Positions 1-5,939 of a stretch of 7,941 nt of DNA are shown one piece after another (the stretch's first letter is position 1; each line of letters starts with the position of its first letter). The translations under genes and the position numbers were made by a program. The DNA is from Chloroflexota bacterium. Lineage in GTDB: Bacteria > Chloroflexota > UBA6077 > JADZDV01. A model generated the notes under the pieces. The model ran no database searches. It was given only the letters and a program-made list of their open reading frames with translations, and was not told the origin of the DNA. Location of the stretch: contig JADZDV010000520.1 in the NCBI GenBank assembly GCA_020850915.1, positions 1-7,941 on the forward strand, written 5' to 3'.

Positions 1-396
1 GGCGGGACGGACTCCCACCGGGCCATGAAGTACTTGCCCTTTCGATCGCTCCACTGGTACATCACTGGCGAGACGGCCGACGGCGAATGCCTGCGCGCGC
101 CGGAGCACCTGCTCACGCGCGAGGAGGCGCTTCGGCTGTACACGCTGGGGAGCGCCTGGTTCAGCTTCGAGGAGCGCAGCCGCGGCGCTCTCGAGCCTGG
201 GAGGCTGGCCGATCTGGCCGTCCTCACCGATGATTACCTGACCTGTCCGATCGAGCAGGTGCCGGAGATCCGCTCGCTGCTTACGATCGTGGATGGCCGG
301 CCGGTCTACGCGAGTGGTCCGTTCGCCGGGCTGGCCGAGCAGTGGAGCCCCAGCCAGCCAACCGACCAGCTAACCAACCAACCAACCAACTTCTGA
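1..396 (+). CDS. YtcJ-like amidohydrolase (family 3), C-terminal part, cut by left edge
   Basis: The open frame runs from the first base to TGA at 394-396 and gives about 131 residues of a protein whose N-terminus lies outside the window. The ATG at 25 is internal to the family fold and is not taken as the start. The visible part begins with G-G-T-D-S-H, matching the GTD/GSD segment of the amidohydrolase superfamily that carries the last metal-ligand Asp. It continues with the 'TREEALRLYTLGSAWFSFEE' helix and the 'GALEPGRLADLAVL' segment typical of the C-terminal composite beta-sandwich, then 'LTIVDGRPVY'. These are hallmarks of YtcJ/NfdA-type metal-dependent hydrolases, which act on amide or formamide bonds. 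The substrate cannot be told. The last ~15 residues (Pro/Thr/Gln/Asn-rich) come from a tetranucleotide repeat and are not part of the fold. It is probably cotranscribed with the opine dehydrogenase 9 nt downstream. Confidence 0.85.
   Translation, partial: GGTDSHRAMKYLPFRSLHWYITGETADGECLRAPEHLLTREEALRLYTLGSAWFSFEERSRGALEPGRLADLAVLTDDYLTCPIEQVPEIRSLLTIVDGRPVYASGPFAGLAEQWSPSQPTDQLTNQPTNF
351..391 (+). repeat. CCAA/AACC tetranucleotide tract at the 3' end of the amidohydrolase gene
   Basis: Positions 372-390 are 4.75 perfect copies of AACC. They are preceded by degenerate relatives (CAGC/CAAC/GACC-like units) from about 351. The tract encodes the hydrophilic tail TDQLTNQPTNF just before the stop. 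Four-base units shift the frame when they gain or lose a copy, so a slippage event would change the extreme C-terminus and the position of the stop relative to the next gene's ribosome binding site. Five units is short for an active slippage locus. Confidence 0.7.
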
Positions 397-399
397 GGT
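395..399 (+). promoter_or_regulatory. Ribosome binding site of the opine dehydrogenase
   Basis: GAGGT lies 6 nt before the ATG at 406 and overlaps the TGA stop of the upstream amidohydrolase. This suggests translational coupling of the two genes and supports the ATG at 406 as the start. Confidence 0.6.
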
Positions 400-405
400 C
401 TTGCC

Positions 406-1506
406 ATGAACGACCGTCCGATAGCGGCTGTCCTGGGCGCCGGAGGCGCTGGCCAGGGCGTGGCCGCCTACATGGCGCACAAGGGCTACCGGGTCCACCT
501 CTGGAACCGTCCCAATCCGGACGAGGAGCGCCTCTGGCTTCAGCCAATCCGCGAGCAGGGATGCCTCGAGGTGCTGCTCACCGATCCCGGGCCGGTCAGC
601 ATCAACCTCGTGACGACCGACCTGGGCGAGGCGGTGGCTGAGGCGTCGCTCGTCCTGTTGACGGCCAGCTCGGAGAGCCACCGTGAGCTGGCCGTCGCCC
701 TGGCGCCGCTGCTGCGGGCGGGGCAGACCGTGGCGCTGCTCACCGGTGGAACGGGCGGCGCGCTGGACTTCCGAGCCGGGCTTGCACAGGCGGGCGCACC
801 GCATGGCGACCAGGTGATGGTTGTGGAGACGCTGACGACGATCCTCAACAGCAACGCCGTCGCGCCGGGTCAGGTGCGAATCAACGGCATCAAGTCCCAG
901 ATCCCCGCTGCCGCCCTGCCCGGACGGGACACGATGGCTGCCCTGGCGCGGCTGGCGGACCTACCGCTGGCGGCTGCTCCGGATGTGCTGACCGTCGGGC
1001 TGGCGAACTTCGCGGTCACCAATCACGTCCCCCCGATGGTCCTGAACGCCTCGCGGATCGAGAGCACGCCAGAGGGATTCCTCTGGTACCCCCACGGCAT
1101 GACCGACTCGGTGGTCCGTGTGGTGGCACGGATCGATGCCGAACGTGCGTCGCTCGCCGAGGCGCTCGGTCTGCACACTGTGACGCTGCGCGAGTACCTG
1201 GCTGACTCCGTCGGCGAAAGGGAGGGTGACCTGGCCTCGGCGCTCCGCAACGCCAGGCTCTACGCAGTGACGCCGGCGCCGCGGGCGTTGGACCACCGCT
1301 GGCTCTGGGAGGACACGCTGACCGGGACCGTGCCGATGGTCTCGCTCGGCCGGGCTCTTGGACGACGCCTTCCGCTGCTCGAGGGTTGCCTGGCGTTCGC
1401 CGAGGCGATCCTGGAGCGCGACCTCTGGTCGGAAGGCCGCACCGTGGAGCGCCTGGGCCTGGCCGGCCTGACGCCCGAGCAGATTCGCGAGCGGGTCCGC
1501 GGCTGA
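406..1506 (+). CDS. NAD(P)-dependent octopine/nopaline-type opine dehydrogenase
   Basis: A 366-residue protein with the two-domain layout of the opine dehydrogenase family. Residues ~5-35 form the Rossmann start: G-A-G-G-A-G at 11-16, then 'YRVHLWNR', as in 'G-x-G-x-x-G...h-x-V-x-L-W-x-R'. The C-terminal helical domain (octopine/nopaline DH domain) begins near 190. It shows N206-H207-V-P-P, 'LNASRIE', 'WYPHGMTDSVV', 'IDAER' (243-247) and 'RWLWEDT' (298-304). By comparison with N-(1-carboxyethyl)norvaline dehydrogenase (His202/Asp297), H207 and D303 are the likely catalytic pair. These enzymes reductively condense an amino acid with a 2-oxo acid through an imine, or run the reverse oxidation, in the cytoplasm. 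Length is normal for the family (~360). The gene follows the amidohydrolase by 9 nt and ends 5 nt from the convergent M20 gene. No metallophore synthase gene is nearby, so an opine or secondary-amine catabolic role is as likely as biosynthesis. The family is confident; the substrate is unknown. Confidence 0.88.
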   Translation: MNDRPIAAVLGAGGAGQGVAAYMAHKGYRVHLWNRPNPDEERLWLQPIREQGCLEVLLTDPGPVSINLVTTDLGEAVAEASLVLLTASSESHRELAVALAPLLRAGQTVALLTGGTGGALDFRAGLAQAGAPHGDQVMVVETLTTILNSNAVAPGQVRINGIKSQIPAAALPGRDTMAALARLADLPLAAAPDVLTVGLANFAVTNHVPPMVLNASRIESTPEGFLWYPHGMTDSVVRVVARIDAERASLAEALGLHTVTLREYLADSVGEREGDLASALRNARLYAVTPAPRALDHRWLWEDTLTGTVPMVSLGRALGRRLPLLEGCLAFAEAILERDLWSEGRTVERLGLAGLTPEQIRERVRG

Positions 1507-1511
1507 GCCGC
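1499..1511. terminator. Compact hairpin over the opine dehydrogenase stop codon, possible bidirectional terminator
   Basis: GCGGC (1499-1503) and GCCGC (1507-1511) form a perfect 5-bp stem whose three-base loop is exactly the TGA stop of the opine dehydrogenase. The hairpin occupies the whole 5-nt gap to the convergent M20 stop at 1512-1514. There is no T-tract on either strand, so termination activity is only a possibility. Confidence 0.25.
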
Positions 1512-2978
1512 CTACCCTGCGCGGCTGAATTCGTCCAGAAACGTCACGACGTAGCGCTCGAACGTCTCGAAGCCGGCCAGTGCGAGGAACTCGTCTGGCT
1601 GGTGCGAGCGCCCGCCGTGGGCCAGCCCTCCGTCGATGCGCGGCAGGAAGAGCGGCGGTCCGTTGAAGATGGACTGCGGGTTGCAGAAGCGGCTCATCGG
1701 GTACAGCTCGGTCTCGTAGCCGAGCCGCGCGGCGGCCCGCACGGCTGCCTGGACCACGGGCGATGAGGCTGTCGTCTTGGACCAGTTGTACCCGCCGTGG
1801 ACGACGATCTCGAGCTCTGGAAAGCCGCGCTCGTCGAGGTGCTTGCGCAGCCGGGCCAGGATGTCGTCACGATCCATATTCGGCACCAGCCGAATGTCGA
1901 TCTTCGCGACGGCCTCGTGCGGGAACGTCGTCTTGACTTTCGGTCCGGTGTAGCCGCTGTAGTAGCCGTCGATGTTGAAGATGGGACCGATGAGGTAGTC
2001 ATCGAGGTAGTCGGCCATCGGTCGGCCGCCCTTGAATCGCTCGATCCCGAAGATCGCCTTGATCTGCGCCTCGACGAACGAGGCCTTCAGTCGCTCGAGG
2101 AAGCCCTGCTCGTCGTCTGGGAGCGGCACGATCCGGTCGTAGAACCCGTCGACAGCTACACGCCCACCGGGGAACTCTTTCAGGCTCGCGAGCGCCCAGG
2201 CGAGCCGCTGGGCCGGCGCGTCGACCCAGGCATCATCCGTCGGGAAGATGGCGTGCCGGGCGGGCCCACCCCAGGCGCCACCGCGCTCGATCAGCTCCAG
2301 CATCAGCAGTCCGCGAATCCCGAGATGGATGAAGTGGTGCTCCTGACTGTCCAGATTGGCGTTGGGCGCGTAGACGGCGTCGACCCGTCGGAGCTCCTCC
2401 GGGTAGAGATCGCGATACGCCGCCAGATGAGGACTGCCGAGCTCCTCCTCTCCCTCGATGAAGAGGACCACGTTCACCGGCAGATCGCCCTGGACGTCCC
2501 GAAGTGCCCGGATCGCGTTCAGACACGCTGCCACCGGCCCCTTGTGGTTGTAAGCCCCACGCGCCACGAGACACGGGCCGAAGGAGTTCGGTAGATGGAC
2601 CCGCTCAGGCTCGACGACCTCCGCCGCGAACGGCGGGACCGTCCAGCTCTCGCCTTCGACCGGCATCACGTCGTACAGGCTGTAGATCATCAGCGTCCTG
2701 GCGTCTGGCCGGCGAGAGTGGAACTCCGCGAACAGGAGCGGGAACGCTCCCGGCAGACGCGCTAGCTCGGCTCGGGCTGGCCCGAGCTTGCGGACCTCCT
2801 CCAGCAGCAGCTCTCCGCACGCCTCCACTCCTTCGTTGGTTGGGGAGACGCTCGGCTGGCGAATGAGCCGGCGCGCCAGCTCGAAGTGCTCGTCAAAGTG
2901 CGCGCGCAGGTGGTTGAAGACCGGCTGGAGAGGGTCAGGCGATGGGGTGAGCGCTGGGCTGCTGTCATCCGGGGCCAT
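1512..2978 (-). CDS. M20-family metallopeptidase/amidohydrolase-like protein with atypical metal site
   Basis: A 488-residue protein of the M20 (ArgE/DapE/CPG2/carnosinase-like) family, which hydrolyses peptide or acyl-amino-acid bonds. Family landmarks in order are 'YSLYDVMPVE' (99-108), 'W-x-x-P-P-F' (112-117), 'ARGAYNHKGP' (139-148), 'FIEGEEELGS' (173-182), the 'LGIRG' strand before the dimerisation domain, 'AKIDIRLVPN' and 'RSHQPDEF' (457-464). The base Glu178, metal ligand Glu179 and last ligand His459 are present. The His of H-x-D is Leu101, the bridging Asp is Asn144, and the expected second-metal Asp aligns with Asn206. The dimerisation-domain HSG motif is also not recognisable. The frame is intact. 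The ATG at 2978 is preferred because AAAGGA lies 8 nt upstream; the frame runs on through dppC without other support. It follows dppC by 74 nt on the same strand, so it probably acts in the cytoplasm on the imported compound. It could have altered chemistry or be non-catalytic. Confidence 0.85.
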   Translation of the reverse strand: MAPDDSSPALTPSPDPLQPVFNHLRAHFDEHFELARRLIRQPSVSPTNEGVEACGELLLEEVRKLGPARAELARLPGAFPLLFAEFHSRRPDARTLMIYSLYDVMPVEGESWTVPPFAAEVVEPERVHLPNSFGPCLVARGAYNHKGPVAACLNAIRALRDVQGDLPVNVVLFIEGEEELGSPHLAAYRDLYPEELRRVDAVYAPNANLDSQEHHFIHLGIRGLLMLELIERGGAWGGPARHAIFPTDDAWVDAPAQRLAWALASLKEFPGGRVAVDGFYDRIVPLPDDEQGFLERLKASFVEAQIKAIFGIERFKGGRPMADYLDDYLIGPIFNIDGYYSGYTGPKVKTTFPHEAVAKIDIRLVPNMDRDDILARLRKHLDERGFPELEIVVHGGYNWSKTTASSPVVQAAVRAAARLGYETELYPMSRFCNPQSIFNGPPLFLPRIDGGLAHGGRSHQPDEFLALAGFETFERYVVTFLDEFSRAG

Positions 2979-2986
2979 GCTGACAG

Positions 2987-2992
2987 TCCTTT
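2987..2992 (-). promoter_or_regulatory. Ribosome binding site of the M20 gene
   Basis: AAAGGA on the minus strand, 8 nt before the ATG at 2978. It decides the start, since the same frame stays open for another kilobase upstream into dppC. Confidence 0.55.
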
Positions 2993-3052
2993 CGTGTCGT
3001 GGGTCGATGCGGTCTGGCGCCGTGCGTCCGGTCGAGTCGAGGCGCGCCTGGC

Positions 3053-3961
3053 TCAGGTTAGCTTCAGGCGGGGATCCAGCGCTTCGCGCAGCCAATCGCC
3101 GAGCAGGTTGATGGCCACCACCGTCACCAGGATCGCGAGGCCGGGCAAGGTGGCGACCCACCAGGCCAGGGCGATGAGGTCCCGGCCATCGGCCACCATC
3201 ACACCCCAGGCCGGCGTGGGCGGCTGCACGCCGAGCCCGAGGTAGGACAGCGAGGCTTCGGCGGTGATCATCGACGCGGTCTGGAGCGTCCCGATGACCA
3301 TGCCCGCTGCGAAGACGTTCGGCATGATGTGGCGGAAGATGATCCGGGTATTGCTGGCCCCGAGCGCGCGAGCCGCCTCGGTGAACTCGCGCTCGCGGAT
3401 CGACAGCACCTGCCCACGGATCACCCGGGCGTAGCCGACCCAGCCGGTGAGCCCAAGCACCAGGATGACGTTGTTGAGGCCGGGCCCGAGGACCGTGATG
3501 ACCGCCAGGGCCAGGATCAGGAACGGAATGGATAGCTGGACGTCGGCGATCCGCATCAGGACGTTGTCGATCCGCCGGTAGTAGCCCGCGAACAGGCCGC
3601 ACAGCATGCCAACGGTGGACTGGATGAGGACGGAGGCAAGGCCGGTCACCAGCGAGATCCGCGCCCCGTGGATGATGCGGCTGAGGATGTCGCGACCGAG
3701 CTGGTCTGTCCCGAGCAGGTGCGAGACGTCGCCGCTCGTCCAGATGGGCGGGATCAGACGATGCACGACGTCTGTCTCGACCGGGTTGTACGGCGCGATC
3801 GCCGGGGCCAGGATGGCCGCCACGACCACGGCGACCAGGTAGGTAGCGCTGAGCATCCCGAGCGGGTTCTTTCGGAAGGAGCGGAGCAGGCGGTGCGACG
3901 TCCCGCGCCGGGCGCGCGGTGCGGGCACACTCACCGCCGGTGTGGCGTAGGTGGAGGTCAT
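3053..3961 (-). CDS. dppC: DppC-type ABC transporter permease (peptide/opine/nickel family)
   Basis: A 302-residue inner-membrane permease. After a basic cytoplasmic N-terminus containing the OppC_N-like 'LLRSFRKNPLGML' it has a first membrane segment at about 36-57. A periplasmic loop ends in the family signature 'HLLGTDQLGRDILSR' (81-95). The binding-protein-dependent transport domain follows, with the EAA loop 'EAARALGASNTRIIFRHIMPN' split around E195-L200 and G201-N215, which contacts the ATPase. It closes with 'EASLSYLGLGVQPPTPAWG' (235-253) and 'DPRLKLT'. These are standard DppC/OppC features and the length is usual. It pairs with the DppB-type permease 27 nt upstream. The two stops and starts share a frame, with TAG immediately upstream, so the ATG at 3961 is the first possible start. 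Its ribosome site is weak (GGAA about 10 nt away), while a strong AGGAGG sits farther up at 3985-3990. The name marks the family; the substrate is not proven. Confidence 0.92.
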   Translation of the reverse strand: MTSTYATPAVSVPAPRARRGTSHRLLRSFRKNPLGMLSATYLVAVVVAAILAPAIAPYNPVETDVVHRLIPPIWTSGDVSHLLGTDQLGRDILSRIIHGARISLVTGLASVLIQSTVGMLCGLFAGYYRRIDNVLMRIADVQLSIPFLILALAVITVLGPGLNNVILVLGLTGWVGYARVIRGQVLSIREREFTEAARALGASNTRIIFRHIMPNVFAAGMVIGTLQTASMITAEASLSYLGLGVQPPTPAWGVMVADGRDLIALAWWVATLPGLAILVTVVAINLLGDWLREALDPRLKLT

Positions 3962-3984
3962 CGGTCGCTTCCGACCACCAGCAT
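3958..3984 (-). other. Possible 8-codon mini-ORF in the dppB-dppC junction
   Basis: On the minus strand the dppB stop is followed at once by AGGAGG (3990-3985) and ATG (3984). This opens an 8-codon frame (MLVVGSDR) ending in TGA at 3960-3958, which overlaps the dppC ATG as ATGA. It could couple dppC translation to the strong AGGAGG. However, the spacing of zero between AGGAGG and its ATG makes initiation there unlikely, so it may be coincidental. Confidence 0.2.
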
Positions 3985-3988
3985 CCTC

Positions 3989-4906
3989 CTACTGGTGCTT
4001 GATCCGCGGGTCGAGCCAAGCATAGCTGACGTCGACTGCGAGGTTGATGAGGACGACCAGGCTGGCCGCCACGACCACGAACGCCTGGACAACCGGGACG
4101 TCGCGCGTCGAGATGGCGTGCATCGCCAACCGTCCCAGACCCGGGTAGCTGAAGACGGTCTCGGTGATGAGTGCTCCGCCGAGCAGCGCGCCTGCTTGAA
4201 GGCCGATCACCGTGACGACCGGAATGCTCGCGTTCTTCAGAGCGTGCCCCACCAGGATGCCGCGCTCACGCAGTCCCTTGGCTCTGGCGGTGCGAACGTA
4301 GTCCTGGCCCATCACTTCGATCAGACTGGAGCGGAGCAAACGCGTGGTGATCGCGGTGCTGTAGGCCCCAAGGGTCAGGCCCGGCAGGATCAGCGATTCG
4401 ACAGAGCCGCCGCCAGAGGCCGGCAGCCAGCGCAGCGTCACGGCGAAGACGAGGATCAAGACGATGCCGAGCCAGAAGACCGGCATGCTCTGGCCCAACA
4501 ACGCGATGACCAGGCTCAGCCGATCGAAGAACGAGTTCCGCTTCACGGCGCCGAGGATGCCGGCCGGGGTGGAGATCAGGAGCGTCACGGCGAGGGCGAC
4601 GACGGCGAGCTGGAGGCTGGCCGGGAACTGTTGGAGCACGAGCTGCATCGCGGGCTGGTTGTACTGCAGGGACGCTCCAAAGTCGCCGCGGACCGCGCGT
4701 CCCACGAAGTCGACGTACTGAACGTAGATCGGCCGGTCGTACCCGAGCTGATGCCGGACGCGCTCCACCTGCTCAGGCGTCGCGTCCATCCCCAGGAACA
4801 GACGCACCGGGTCGCCCGAGAGAAACGTTAGCGCGAACACGAGCGACGAGGCACCGAGGACGACGAACACAGAGTAGAGGAGCCGGCGGACGATGTAGCG
4901 ACCCAT
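3989..4906 (-). CDS. dppB: DppB-type ABC transporter permease (peptide/opine/nickel family)
   Basis: A 305-residue inner-membrane permease. It opens with 'MGRYIVRRLLYSVFVVLGASS', split here into a basic start (1-8) and first membrane helix (~9-29), followed by 'FLSGDPVRL'. The periplasmic region carries 'RHQLGYDRPIYVQYVDFV' (51-68) and 'GDFGASLQYNQP' (74-85), characteristic of DppB/OppB. The transport domain has 'MPVFWLGIVLI', the EAA-type loop 'RTARAKGLRERG' (205-216) with 'HALKNASIPV' (221-230), and 'ETVFSYPGLGRLAMHAI' (249-265). Length and order are those of DppB, and with DppC it would form the channel of a solute importer. The start is supported by GAGGA 9 nt upstream. It is the first gene of the leftward dppB-dppC-M20 unit, and no ATPase gene follows within the window. 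The gene name denotes the family; the transported compound is unknown. Confidence 0.92.
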   Translation of the reverse strand: MGRYIVRRLLYSVFVVLGASSLVFALTFLSGDPVRLFLGMDATPEQVERVRHQLGYDRPIYVQYVDFVGRAVRGDFGASLQYNQPAMQLVLQQFPASLQLAVVALAVTLLISTPAGILGAVKRNSFFDRLSLVIALLGQSMPVFWLGIVLILVFAVTLRWLPASGGGSVESLILPGLTLGAYSTAITTRLLRSSLIEVMGQDYVRTARAKGLRERGILVGHALKNASIPVVTVIGLQAGALLGGALITETVFSYPGLGRLAMHAISTRDVPVVQAFVVVAASLVVLINLAVDVSYAWLDPRIKHQ

Positions 4907-4915
4907 GGCGCGGAG

Positions 4916-4920
4916 TCCTC
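4916..4920 (-). promoter_or_regulatory. Ribosome binding site of dppB
   Basis: GAGGA on the minus strand, 9 nt upstream of the ATG at 4906. Confidence 0.55.
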
Positions 4921-4938
4921 AGGTGGGGTGGAGCCGAA

Positions 4939-4960
4939 GCTGCGCGGATGTGCACGCAGC
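4939..4960. promoter_or_regulatory. Inverted repeat upstream of dppB, possible operator or leader hairpin
   Basis: GCTGCG (4939-4944) and CGCAGC (4955-4960) are perfect inverted copies separated by 10 nt, a centre-to-centre distance of 16 bp. The repeat lies 33-54 nt before the dppB start and overlaps the candidate -10 element. It could be a regulator site or a hairpin in the 5' leader. High GC raises the chance of random 6-bp repeats. Confidence 0.3.
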
Positions 4961-4986
4961 ATCGCAGAACGAGCCGTCTGGATCAA
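4958..4986 (-). promoter_or_regulatory. Candidate promoter of the dppB-dppC-M20 unit
   Basis: On the minus strand, TTGATC (4986-4981) is followed after 17 nt by GATGCT (4963-4958). The latter is preceded by TGC, which makes an extended -10. The -35 is a fair match but the -10 matches only three consensus positions, so this is a weak candidate. Confidence 0.22.
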
Positions 4987-5004
4987 GAAGCCAGGTTGGC
5001 GAGT

Positions 5005-5024
5005 GGCCCGCCGCTGACCGGGCC
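5005..5024. promoter_or_regulatory. Inverted repeat upstream of the double RidA gene, possible operator
   Basis: GGCCCG (5005-5010) and CGGGCC (5019-5024) are perfect inverted copies with an 8-nt spacer, 40-59 nt before the RidA-like gene start in the divergent gap. No convincing sigma-70 promoter for the rightward gene could be found near it: a GACAAT at 5028-5033 lacks a -35 at proper spacing. Confidence 0.25.
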
Positions 5025-5052
5025 GGCGACAATGCCAGCGCGACCCTACTCC

Positions 5053-5057
5053 AGGAG
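5053..5057 (+). promoter_or_regulatory. Ribosome binding site of the double RidA-family gene
   Basis: AGGAG 6 nt before the ATG at 5064. It fixes the start at this ATG. The same frame is open back to 4905, but the extra 53 residues have no family similarity and would overlap the dppB start region. Confidence 0.7.
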
Positions 5058-5063
5058 CCTGAG

Positions 5064-5897
5064 ATGCCACACGAGCGTCTGAACCCAGCCGGCATGTATC
5101 AGCCGCCACGTTACAGCCAGATCGTCACCTCGACGGGCGCCAGGCAGTGGCACATCGCCGGCACGATTGGCTTCAACATCGACCGGGAGCTCGTCAGCCT
5201 GACCGACATACGGGCCCAGACCGCCCAGACGATGGAGAACCTGCGCCACACCCTTGACGCCGTTGGCATCACTCCGGCCCACGTGGTGCGGATCAACGTC
5301 TATACCGTGGACATGGACCGCTTTCGGGCCGAGGCGAGCGATCTGGTCTACGACTTCTTTGGCGAGACCAAGCCCGCTTCGACGTTGGTCGCCGTGCCCC
5401 GGCTGGCAAATCCGGGCTATCTGGTGGAGGTCGAGGCGACGGCCGTCGAGTACGGCGAGCGGCAGACAGCTCAGCCTGTTCGCCGGTCCGCCGATCCGCA
5501 CGAGCGGCTGAACCCGTTTGGCATGTACCAGCCGAGCCGTGGGGGCTACAGCCAGATCGTCGTCTCGGATAGCAGCCGGCAGTGGCACCTGGCCGGCATG
5601 GTGCCGCTCGACCCGGAGGGCCAGCTTGTTGGCGAAGGCGACATGCGGGCGCAGGCCGAGCAGGTGATGGACAACATCCAGCGCGCCCTGTCAGCGGTCG
5701 GAGCAACGCCTGACCACGTGGTACGGATCAACATCTACACGACGGACATGGACCGATTTCGGGCCGAGGCCGGAGCGATCGTGTTTGGCTTCTTCGGCAA
5801 TCGGCGCCCAGCCTCAACCCTGGCCGGCGTCACGCGTCTCGCCGATCCGCGCTACCTGGTGGAGGTAGAAGTAACGGCCGTGGACGGTATGCCCTGA
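5064..5897 (+). CDS. Tandem double-domain RidA/YjgF/Rid-family protein
   Basis: A 277-residue protein made of two complete Rid (YjgF/YER057c/UK114) domains, about residues 3-130 and 146-275, joined by a ~15-residue Arg/Gln-rich linker. Single Rid proteins are usually ~125-135 residues and form trimers. Each copy has the 'HERLNP-x-GMYQP' opening, 'RQWH-x-AG' strand, 'HVVRIN-x-YT-x-DMDRFRAEA' helix region and 'PASTL...RLA...YLVEVE' end. Classical RidA hydrolyses reactive enamine/imine intermediates such as 2-aminoacrylate using an Arg (Arg105 in E. coli) in 'P-A-R'. Both copies here have Ser at that place (S106 and S251), so standard RidA deaminase activity is doubtful and a different Rid subfamily role is more likely. 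The gene stands alone, divergent from dppB and convergent with the binding-protein gene. A role near imine chemistry of the opine dehydrogenase is inferred from context only. No signal peptide is seen, so it should be cytoplasmic. Confidence 0.88.
   Translation: MPHERLNPAGMYQPPRYSQIVTSTGARQWHIAGTIGFNIDRELVSLTDIRAQTAQTMENLRHTLDAVGITPAHVVRINVYTVDMDRFRAEASDLVYDFFGETKPASTLVAVPRLANPGYLVEVEATAVEYGERQTAQPVRRSADPHERLNPFGMYQPSRGGYSQIVVSDSSRQWHLAGMVPLDPEGQLVGEGDMRAQAEQVMDNIQRALSAVGATPDHVVRINIYTTDMDRFRAEAGAIVFGFFGNRRPASTLAGVTRLADPRYLVEVEVTAVDGMP
5070..5885 (+). repeat. Intragenic tandem duplication (two Rid-domain copies)
   Basis: Copy one is about 5070-5453 and copy two about 5499-5885. Hand alignment gives about 79 identical residues of 127 (about 60 %), with a two-residue insertion in copy two after 'GMYQP'. 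Conservation is visible in DNA as well: the segments near 5280-5335 and 5715-5770 are nearly identical apart from scattered, mostly third-position changes. This points to an in-gene duplication followed by divergence and not to fusion of two distant Rid proteins. Confidence 0.85.
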
Positions 5898-5939
5898 TCG
5901 GGTGCGTCGGAGGAGCGTTGCAGTGTGGTCAGACCGGTA

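Noticed and set aside
406..1506. Opine dehydrogenase as part of a metallophore (staphylopine/pseudopaline-type) biosynthesis cluster
   Set aside because: No nicotianamine-synthase-like gene or metallophore exporter is visible, and the neighbours are hydrolases and a peptide-type importer. Genes outside the window could change this.
1797..2594. A 265-residue plus-strand open frame opposite the M20 gene
   Set aside because: Antisense shadow with no ribosome site or domain signature.
1512..4019. A single 835-residue minus-strand open frame covering both the M20 gene and the dppC region
   Set aside because: Its upstream ~347 codons are an out-of-frame reading of dppC, which is a clear permease. 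The M20 homology starts after the ATG at 2978 with its own ribosome site, so this is not a fusion protein.
3668..4831. A 387-residue plus-strand open frame opposite dppC and dppB
   Set aside because: Charged, repeat-poor composition typical of antisense frames. It spans two well-supported permease genes on the other strand.
4996..5033. TTGGCG (4996) and GACAAT (5028) as a promoter for the double Rid gene
   Set aside because: The spacing of 26 nt is far from the 16-18 nt a sigma-70 type promoter needs.
4905..5063. N-terminal extension of the double Rid protein by 53 residues
   Set aside because: The extra sequence has no Rid similarity and covers the divergent promoter gap. A strong AGGAG precedes the ATG at 5064.
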